From: Loripinus fragilis
Lineage: Eukaryota; Mollusca; Bivalvia; Lucinida; Lucinidae
Assembly (NCBI GenBank): GCA_964019695.1
Contig: OZ026520.1
Location: 20,970,130-21,034,129 of the forward strand
DNA length: 64,000 bases
Direction of reading: 5' to 3'
Shown here: positions 26,701 through 37,500 of the stretch, one piece after another
How positions within the stretch are numbered: position 1 is the first letter of the stretch
Layout: each line of letters begins with the position of its first letter
Made by a program: the position numbers and the translations under genes
Notes under the pieces: generated by a model
What the model saw: only the letters and a program-made list of their open reading frames with translations
What the model was told of the DNA's origin: nothing
Database searches by the model: none

Positions 26701-29700
26701 AATCTTGCACACCTTTCTCCACCAGTAGCTGCCACCCCCATAGTCATAAGTAAGTTCCACTCCTGCTCCAATATCTCGTTGAGCAAAAAATGCTGGGTAT
26801 ACTTCTTTTCCAACTGTGAGTACTTTAGCCTTTAAGTTTGGTGATATATGGTCATCATTAAGAAGCCGCCCATATGATCCATCTTCCTCAGTAGCATCAA
26901 TCCTTTAAAAAGAAGCACATAAATAAGAAAATTTGCTTAACAATGATGAACAGTTGTGCCAAGTTTCTTCAAAATCCACTGTGGGTTGTTGGAGATATAG
27001 AGCTGACACGAAAACATGGACTAATAATTCTATTGGTCAAAATTGGCATAGCTTATCTGAATATTCAGCAAGGGAAGGGTTAATATTGTTTGGAATTGTA
27101 GGTGATGAGACCTGTAAGAAATTTGAAAGAGTAAAATTAACAAGAGATGTTTGTAAAACATGTACCCCCCCCCCCCCATCCAAGCCATTAGTTCACTAAG
27201 GGACACAGTAACAAACTAACATGAAATTTGAGGACACTAGGTTCTCAAGTTAGCAATATTTGTATAAACTATTTTTCAATAATCGCTGTGACCTCAAAAT
27301 CAATAGGGTTTCTCTACTAGTGGTCATCCACCCACATATGAAATTTGAGGACACTAGGCCAAAAGGGTTCTCAAGTTATCGGTCGGAAACCATTTTTCAA
27401 TAATTGCTAACTGTGACCTTGACCTTTGACCAATTGACCTCGAAATCAATAGGGTTTCTCTACTAGTGGTCACCAACCACGATATAAAATTTGGGACAAT
27501 ACGCCAAAGTGTTCTCAAGTTATCGCGCGTAAACCATTTGGTCTACCGACAGACGGACGGACAGACCGACTGACATGTGCAAAGCAATATACCCCATCTT
27601 CTTCGAAGAGGGGCATAATGATATAAACATATTATATGGGCTAATATCAGCAGAATTAAAGCAACAGAATTCTTTCATTCAAGTGATTTAAACATCAATT
27701 TGGGAATTATGAGCAGGAGTTGCAAGTTTTATCTTTCAAAATTTAAAAAAAAATGTTCAGTGTCGCTAGGTGTTTTTTTTTCTTTACCTATAGAAATGGC
27801 ATATAAAAGCACCGCAAGCACTGCAGAATACCCCGCCACTGCTGGAGGCACCAAAAGTTATTTTGTGAGATATATAATGCCTAAATAGCAACAGAACTGA
27901 GATAGACAGTGATATGACGTCCTTAGTCACAATATGTAACCTTTGATGGTCAACATATCTGTGAAGTTTCATTCAGATACTCCATATAGTAAATGAACTA
28001 CAGGTCAAAAACCATTTTTCAGATCAATCAAGGGCGGATAACTCATGAACTAGAAAGGTAAGGGTGACGAATCTTACTAAAAATATGTAACCTTTGATGT
28101 TCAACATATCTGTGAAGTTTCATTCAGATATTCCATATAGTAAATGAACTACAGGTCAAAAACCATTTTTCAGATCAATCAAGGGCAGATAACTCATGAA
28201 CTGAAAAGGTAAGAGTGAAGATCCTTAGTCACAATATGTAACCTTTGATGATCAACATATCTGTGAAGTTTCATTCAGATATTCCATATAGTAAATGAAC
28301 TACAGGTCAAAAACCATTTTTCAGATCAATCAAGGGCAGATAACTCATGAAATGGAAAGGTAAGAGTGATGGTTCTTTGTCACAGTATGTAACCTTTGAT
28401 GTGAAACATATCTGTAAAGTTTCATTTAAATATTCCACATAGTAAAGGAACTATGGGTAAAAAACATTTTTTAATTCAATCAAGGGCGGATAACTCACAA
28501 ACGGGAAAGGTAAGAGTGACGGTTCTTAGTCACAATATGTTACCTTTGATGTGAAACATATCTGTGAAGTTATATTCAGATATTTCACATAGTAAAGGAA
28601 CAATAGGTCAAAAACCTTTTTTCAGACCTATCAAGGGCAGATAACTCACAAACTGGGAAGGTCAGAGTGACGGTCCTTAGTCACAATATGTAACCTTTGA
28701 TGTGCAACATATCTGTGAAGTTTCATTCAGATATCATGAACAGTAAAGGAATAACAGGCCAGAAACCATTTTTCCAATACGAAAAAGGGCAGTAACTCCG
28801 TTAAAAATGGACGGATTTTGCCCATTAACAATCCCACGGTGTAGCATCGACTCCGGAACTTGGTACCAGGTGAATCGAATGTCAACAAAGACATGGCATG
28901 TAGTGGGGCGAGTCAAACGTTTTTTTAGTGGTTTGTGATGAGCGCCTGCCTTCGAAGTGAATAGAATTCATCTTTAGAGAAGTCAAACACTTGTCCGTGT
29001 CCGCCAAAATGATCAATTCTTGCTGTATGTCACAAAACATCGCGAAACACTGCCAGCTGGTACCGCTAAAAACAGCATGTCCCATCGAAAAATGTTTGTT
29101 TCTGCATTGTTAGAACCGTTTTCCACCTCATTTTCAATGCCACAATAATGAGCATATTGGAAATCACGTTCGGTATAAGTTTTATTTGTAATGATCTTGA
29201 TTTGACTGATATATTATCAAAAACAGAAAACGCTTTGAGTACGGCAATTTACCAGTCCGAAGTACGGCAACTTGTTAAAAACATTAAATTTACAGTACGG
29301 CAATTTGCATCGACATGTTTGTCCGTGAAAACTCCCAAAACCACCCAAATCACCCTAAACGATCACCAAAACCAGCCTCTCCAGCTTCAAACAACATCAT
29401 GTCCCCAAACACACCACACCAAACACCTCAGCACCAGATATGGGCCAGCACACTACACTTTGGTACTTATCGCATATTCGCAAAAGTTTTATTTAATATG
29501 CTCACCATGACGTAGATCTTATGGAGACTTACTTCTATACCTCCCTCCATTTGCATTATGTGTGAGAGCAGCAAAGGCCCTGGCGAGACTGCGCGGATGC
29601 ACAGGCTAGTCTGAGCGTTTGGCTGCTCGTAGTACCCAATCAAGGGTGTAAATGGGGATTACTGATTAGCGAACTATGGCCATAAAATTAAGCGATTAGC

Positions 29701-31499
29701 GAATATTGGCCCTTAAAGTTAACGATTAGCGATTTTAGGGTTAATTTGACCGAATAGTGGAATGAGAAGTGCTAGTGATTAGCGAATTTCGGCCTAAAAT
29801 TTAATGATTAGCGATTTTTGGGCGAAAAAATACCAAATATCGAAATGACACGTTTTCGATGGAAAAAAGTTATTCCAATTCGTTTTTACAATAAACCGTT
29901 ACTGATAAAGGATTTTGGGGGCTATTTTTTTACAGATACTGAATTTTGGGTCTTGATTTTTCTGATTACTAATTTTTAGGTGTAAATTTTACTGATCAGG
30001 TGATTTCTGGGCGTAAATTTTATGATTAGCGAATTTTGGGTCCAAATTTTACTGATTAGCGATTTTTGAGCCCAAATTTTACTGATTAGCGACTGTCGTG
30101 CAAACCAAGAGTGAAAGTGACGTTATTTTATGTTTACAAATGCTTCATATAGTACAATGCTAGTACAATGTTAAACATTGACTTGTACAGTACACCTCAC
30201 GTAAGAAGATGCCGTTTTAATCATATCCTGAAGGTTGCTCTCACTGTCACTCTTAGCTGGCAGGACAGTAAATTCTATTTGAAAAGGCTGGTTTAATGTG
30301 GTGGTTTGGTTAATTTCTTCAACCGTGGGTTGAACATAATATTTCCACTCCTCTTGACAAAGACGCTCACAACCTTTAACCTTGAAGGGAAAAATCACAT
30401 GTTTTTCAGATGCATATATTATAGAGCTTAAAGTATGGCAGGAATAATCCCTCATTTAATGTTTGTGCATGCTCTGCTATTAGCCTATAATTAATTACTT
30501 TTGCTTGTTTATGGGGGTCTGGCCATTTGATTTGATCCTGGTAAATCAAGTCACATGAGGCAATCAAACGATCCCAAAAGACACCAAAGGACGATCGGTA
30601 TTGTTAATAATTATTACAAATTGTAAAATTAACCTGTACTCTCGATTTCGACTTGAATTGTATTGTAAGTGCATCGAGATTAGACACCCAGTCAGGGCCT
30701 GAAATATGAATTGTTCTGCGTAGACCAAGCTTTTTTGTAAAAGTTTAAACTTGTGTTAGTAGTAAGGGAAATAATTAAGTGATACCAGCCGAAGCCCACA
30801 ACCACAAAGCCAATTGAACTCAAACTTACGGCTCTGGTTACACCAAGCCGAAAACCACATAGATGTAGCTAGGAAGCTTGGGGGGTGGGGGGGTGGGGAA
30901 AGGGGTGTTAAGCTTCAATACATGTGGGGGCATGATGTTTTGGCAGAAGGGTTCAACTTTTACTATTTTGATAGGGGACACTGTTAACGTGACGACATCG
31001 GGCTACCAGCGAAACGCCATTGAATTAGCTGGCAAACCGATGAAGGTCCAATATTGAATACTAAGTTGGCAACTTTGTGATTCTTCAGTGGAACTGGACC
31101 AGCATTGCAAGGGAATACTATATTTCTGCGATTTTCAGGGGGATCCAGAGACCCCTGACCCCTCCCCCGGACACACGCATGCATACCTGCAACATTTTCA
31201 GTACAATACAAGAGGGTCAGTGGAAGCACCCATATTGGACCAGGTCAAACCGCAAACTAACCAGCACGTATTCCACCAGGATAACCACAACCTTTAAAGC
31301 AGACTTTAGCGCATCCTGCGTGGGCCTCTCACAGGGCGATTAATACAAGTACTATAGTTTTCCGTTAGAAAAAAAGAAACTGGTAAGGGACCTAAGCATA
31401 TGGGGCCCTCTGTAAAACAAGCAGACGAAAAAAGTGAAAATCTGGATCCGCGCCTGCGCAAATGCGATAAGCACGTACATCCATGTATGCCCAGTGTTT

Positions 31500-31530
<31 letters not shown>

Positions 31531-34500
31531 GTACTCTCATTTATATATACATATACTCCCAAATAAAATATTTTTTTTCTGAAAATCCCCGAAAATATTG
31601 AAATTAAAAGATTTTGAACCCCCCCAAAAATGGTCTGAACCTACATGTGTGTGTAAATATCAGAGTCCTCCCCCCCCCCCCCCCCCCCCCCCCCCGGCAA
31701 GTATGTTAGTACACGAGGCAACGGTTTGTCGAAGTGTTTCATTTATCTGGGCAAGAAAAGGTTTTGTTGTTGAGTTGGTGTGCCGAAGTGTGTCACTGTG
31801 ATGGGACAGGGAAAATTGAAGTCAGTATTAGTGGTGGTTTGGTGTTTTAATGCTGACCCATAAATAACATTTCCGATTTCATCACAAATAATGTCTTATG
31901 ACGTCACCTTTCAACGTCACGCTCAGTATAGTTAAACCCGGGAACATCTGATTGAATACTTACACAAATTTGTACTATGTATCCATTATAGACCATACTG
32001 GCCCTCTTGAATCATTACGGACATTGGTTGGTTCACAACGACAGCTTCTTCGAGTAGAATTCTATCATTTTCAAAATAAGTCGCCGTACTGTTCACTAGC
32101 AAGACGCCGTCCTGTGATTCTGTGTTGTGTCGCAAATTGCCGTACTCAAGTCGTCGGAAATTTCTCTTGATTATATCCAGCTCCGTGAGTTTTCGGAGAA
32201 AACTTTTGCTTCAATATATACACTAGTGATGTCAATACATGTGCATAGTAGCGGATTGAATTGGCATCCCCCACTTACAAGATTACAAGACGAGTTTTGA
32301 AGCTGACATGAGTTTTCGCGGTACCAGGCAGCTACAATTACAGTAAAAAAGTCAACTAAAAATCACTTTCATATCATTGTTGGGTGTATATTTCAAAGAT
32401 AAATATGTTCAGATAAAAATATATCCATCTTAACGCATAACACCGTGATAAAACAGTATAATAACAACTTTTTCTTACCGTCGTCATGCCTGCCATTTGT
32501 TTATAATCGATAAAGTTGGTAGCAAGTTCCGGAGTCGATGCTACACGGTGAATCCCATACCACTCATCGCCGATAACAATATGTATGCAAAATTTGAAAA
32601 AATTCCGTGAATAAATACTCAAGTTATCGATCGGAAATGGTGAGCACGGACGGACGGACGGACGGACGGACGGACGGACAGACACCGAAGGGTATAACAT
32701 AATACCTCGCCACACTTTAGTGGCGGGGTATAAAAACACAGATTTACATACCAAATTTTTCTGGATCCATTTTTCAATTCAAATAGGTATGAGTCATCAT
32801 CACACTGTGGTTCTATTCGCACTCGTTTGCCTGAGTAAAAACATACGTAGCTACCTTTTGGCTGGCTTGTTATGGTAAATACTCCACGCCCTGTAAATAC
32901 AGATATTACAAACTGGCTTAGGTTACCTTAGCAAATATGTACACAACACGTACAGTATAACATATTATCATACATGTGACATATTATAAGCCTTAAATTT
33001 CTATTCAGGGGTTTCATTAAGCGGACGTAAGCGTATTATACGTCCGAGATTTCAAAAATACGTCCCGAAATTTGACTGTCGGCGAATCACGAAATTCCTT
33101 TAATAACTGACAGACGTCCGTAAATTTTTACCTGGGCGTTTAGTCATGTGTCAAGCTGCACGAATTTGCAAATCAATGGTCTAAGCGCTCCTGATAAGGA
33201 TAAACTGCAATACACAGACGTGTCAAAACAGTCGATATCTGACAGCTCTTGCGTCATGATTCGTTCGCATATTACATCAAGGTCTCGGTTATTCTAACAG
33301 GAAAACAATGTCAACCAATTAACTTTTAACGCCTTATTAATTATTGGAATTGACAATAGACGAAATAATGATTTAATTTCTTGAAAGTTGACTGAGATAC
33401 ATCAGTCTTGCGTGAAATACAGCATTTTGGTCATGCGGTTATAACTTACTTTCGCGGTACATCTTTGAAAATTCATAGTTTACTTCAGTTACAAGGTAAA
33501 TACTGATTTTGTGTGGCTTTTAGCATCCAGTCTATTGATTATATAAACTAGAATTTCATCCAGCAAATTTCAGTTACTTAATAGTAATGAAATGTGTTGG
33601 AAATTCAGAAATAATAAACAATCAGATAGCTTTGTAATGGGTTTTCGCGAACGTAACTGCCGACAACTTACTCCGAATTTTATAGTTTTATTGCATTTAT
33701 TCAATCATATTTGCGTGTAATTCGTTGAATTTAATGTGTTTTGGTAAGTTTAAATCCTATTTTCCTGTATTGTTCCTCTTTAAGTATTTGAAGAAATTTT
33801 GTTTTGTTACAGGACAGACTACACCAAATTATTTCTTTATATAAAAATTAATGTTTTTCACTGTAAAATGCCGAAGTTCACAATTAACTTTTTTTTTTTT
33901 ACATTTTGGCCCCAATTGCTAGGTATCAGCATACTGGAAAAAAAATAATTCTGTTTTATCTACTCGTTCTAAAAATGCACAATAACAACATTACTACAGA
34001 GCGCACAATACCACACTAACAAAATTAAAAAAAAAAAAATTAAAATCAATATTCAATCAAATCTATTACATTGCAGTATCAAAAAAAGACTATAATTAAC
34101 CATTTTACAAAGAAATACAGAAAAAACAACAACTTTAAAATGGGAACTGAAGCCAAAATAAAAACATGGATTATTTCTTCGCACTATTTTCGATGACACA
34201 ATTTACTTTAAGCTTCTTTATTTGGTGTACAGTGTACCCTATATACCTGAGTAAACATTGTAGGCAAGGTCAGTGACAAATTTAATTCTTTAAAAAAAAA
34301 TCCAATAAATTTTGAGACATAAAATTCTCAAACTTCCAGAAAAGAATTCCTGAAATTAGCCCTTGGAATTTTCAAAAATTGCTGGTTTTGACCCTTAATG
34401 AAACCCCTGTCTATTGTCTGAAGACACGCTTGTAACCACATTTCTTACTACAACACATAATGTACTTCATACATTTGTAACCCAGTGACACTTAATACTT

Positions 34501-37500
34501 CATATCAATACCCGGGGTGACTAACTCAAAAGCACCTTAACCCTTACAATCACCTTAAGGTCACCTTAATGCCACCTTAGCCATTTTGTCGACTAACTCA
34601 AACCTCCCTTAAATTATGGTGTCACCGTAACCATCACCTTAGCTTACGGTGAAAAATTCGGGACCTTAACAGCACCGTAACTATTTATTTCAATAATTTA
34701 AAAGAAAAATAACAAGTGGGTAAGCCTTTTCTACTTTGTTTTACTATTTTCGCCGAAAAATTGGTGCGAAATTTGTTGGGCATGAACTGTTACATGCCCT
34801 TTACACACCACAGTAATCGTAGAAGTAAAATGTAACGCATGGAGTATGTCAGAAAGTGATGGAAGAAAGGTTGTACGTATAAATATGCACGTATACATGC
34901 ATGTACGTACGTACGTACGTACATATACATGTACGTACGTATCAGCTGAATATTGATCTATTATTATTAGCGTGCTAAACAAGCAGAATAAAGCATGATT
35001 TTCACCACAAAAACTCCTCCAAAAACAACAACAATGAAGATACATGTTCATGTCAGTCCTCCAAGGTAGAAAATGGGACTTGCCACATTCTTCTTGTTGA
35101 GTATTTTAAGACGGACTACTGCAGCACATACAACAGATGCACATGTAGTTGTGAAGGGCCGTATTGCACGATTGACAGCAGGGAAGGGAGAGACGCAAGT
35201 TCTGATACGTCCTTGGATATAACGTAGACCTATCCTTAAAAAAAAAAATACTTTTTTATGTAAATGCTTTAGTTATTCAACCTTTTCGCACTCAAGGAAC
35301 ATATCACACGACCTCTAGTATTCAGCCGAGACCACAAACAGTTTGCCTCAAATTATAATAAGTTCATGCATGCGTTATCATGCGACTGATCGCAACAGTC
35401 TGCTGATCCTCTCACGTTATAGCATTGCCGATCACAAGCAATCGTGCTCTCAGCCTCTCAGTCGCAACGACCATGAAGAGCTTATTTGAACCGTCTATTC
35501 GAGTCAATCCCGTGCTTACAGTAACGTTTCGAACGCGTCAAGGTTACTCGATTCTGACTGCGCAGTGGTGCAACTGTACCAAACTCCAGCAATCGTTTTG
35601 TTTTATAACATCATAATTGCATTCTAGACAGTGTATTCATGGTAAAACCTTGTTTAAGTATTTCTTTGACAAAAACTAAATGAAGACTACAGAGTGTTAA
35701 CCAAAATATGCGTCTCTGAAAAAAAGAATCTGTAAGCAACACATGAAATATAATAAAAATCTACAACCGTACACTGCCAAGATACGTAGTTATACAGGAA
35801 TGTTCGGAGATATCTGGGTCGTATTCTTGTGATTCACGGGAAATATGAACATTATTTTATTTATGAAATAAGATTAGGTGCTTAAACGGAAGGATCAAAA
35901 CAGTGAACATGAAATACGGGAACCCCGTAATCAGGAACATTTATAAGTGTATCGTAAAGTCCCAGCGGATACGGAGTCCGTAAATGGACTCAGCATACGT
36001 AACTCCAACAGTTTCTGTATACCAAGTTTCAAAATAACCATTTATTTGTACCAGTGATACTATAGTAATTTCTGAAACAATTAAGAAACTGCATGACAAT
36101 CATAACTCCAGTACTTAGTGTTCCATTGCCTCTATCGCCATGCCATGAAATACTAGGAAAGTTTATCAATTTCAAAATGTTTTAAATCAAAGTTTCCAAT
36201 ACAAAACAACATATTTCCCAAGTTTGAACTTTGGCAGAAAAGTTACCGATTCATAAATATGTCTTCTGATTTGATTTTGTTACAAATAAGACTCACATCT
36301 CAACTACACCAAAACATATTTAGGCTATATCGTCGTTGTTCTTCGAAAATACCGCATCTCCTTCATTTAAATGACGGAGATGCGGCATTTTCGCAGAACA
36401 GCGATATGTTAATATCATATGAACTCCAAACATAGGGGCTAGGTAGGTGCATATATTCTTAATGCTCTTGTAAAATCTTTGGTCTATTGACATAAATAAA
36501 CGTAATATTCAATATGAGCATATGGAAAGATAAAAAATTTTTTGGCAATTACCCAACCCCCAATTTTGAAAATAAATTTGAGCCAGTTAGTGAAAAAAAT
36601 GTCCCTTAACGCGTTTTCGGCAAGTGTAGACGGAGATCAGCTGCTGTGCATTCTGCTCAGGACCTACACTGTTTGTTAAAATGATGTTTAATGACTGTAA
36701 CAATTGAGCAAACATGTAAGACCCCAAACTGTTAATTTGCATTCGCAGGCTGATCTGGATCTACACAGGTTGTAAATGTGATAAGGGCATTTTTAAAGAC
36801 AGCCTTTCATTTCAAACAGCTTATTTGGCAAGGTGAAAGATGTTGCCGTGAAACATGGTTAATATTGCAATTGTACTATCCGAAATTGAGACTGTTTGGT
36901 CACTACTCCACTAATTAAGATACTAAATATTTTAACAAAGCTTAACAAATTACAATGCAAGTACAAATATACGTAATCAATGTGAAGTATGACATTTATA
37001 GCTGCCTCGCCATGTCGTATAAGTACAATCTGTATCTGTATTAGTGGCAAAAAACAAAATTATTCAATTTTTTTTTTTTTGATGATGTAGGTGGCCCGTT
37101 CAGTTACGGTATCGTAAATATACATTAAGATAAGGTGTCGTTAAGTTGTCGTTTGAGTTAGCCGTGTAACGCCACCTTAGGAACACCGTAAGTGACACCT
37201 TAGATGGCACCGTAAGTCATACGACATCGTAAGTTTGAGTTAGTCACCCCTGGCTAGTCCAGGTCCATGGGTTTAAGTACCTACTAATCTGCTTCTTTAG
37301 AAAGTGCAGTACAGAAATCTCCAAAACACATGACATGGACTGTTTGGATCAGAAACAAGAAAACCTTACCCCTTGTATGGTAAACTTTAAGGTATCAATT
37401 TCTGTAAAGTTTGATGACTCAAGACCAAATGGGTTTCAGTTATGTGAGATACAAGTGGAAAATTGCTGACTTTCACTAATTCAAGGGCCATAACTCCACC

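Larger units (their letters stand above)
34512..37252. mobile_element. 2.7 kb TIR element with subterminal CACCTTA repeats
   Basis: CCGGGGTGACTAACTCAAA (34512-34530) and TTTGAGTTAGTCACCCCTG (37234-37252) are inverted. Both ends are packed with CACCTTA / CACCGTAA motifs in opposing orientation. No target duplication was found and no transposase-like ORF is present. Confidence 0.7.

Noticed and set aside
32374..32822. 126- and 67-codon minus ORFs
   Set aside because: The first runs through the (GACG)n tract, giving VRPSVRPS. The second is exon B read past its donor into the repeat.
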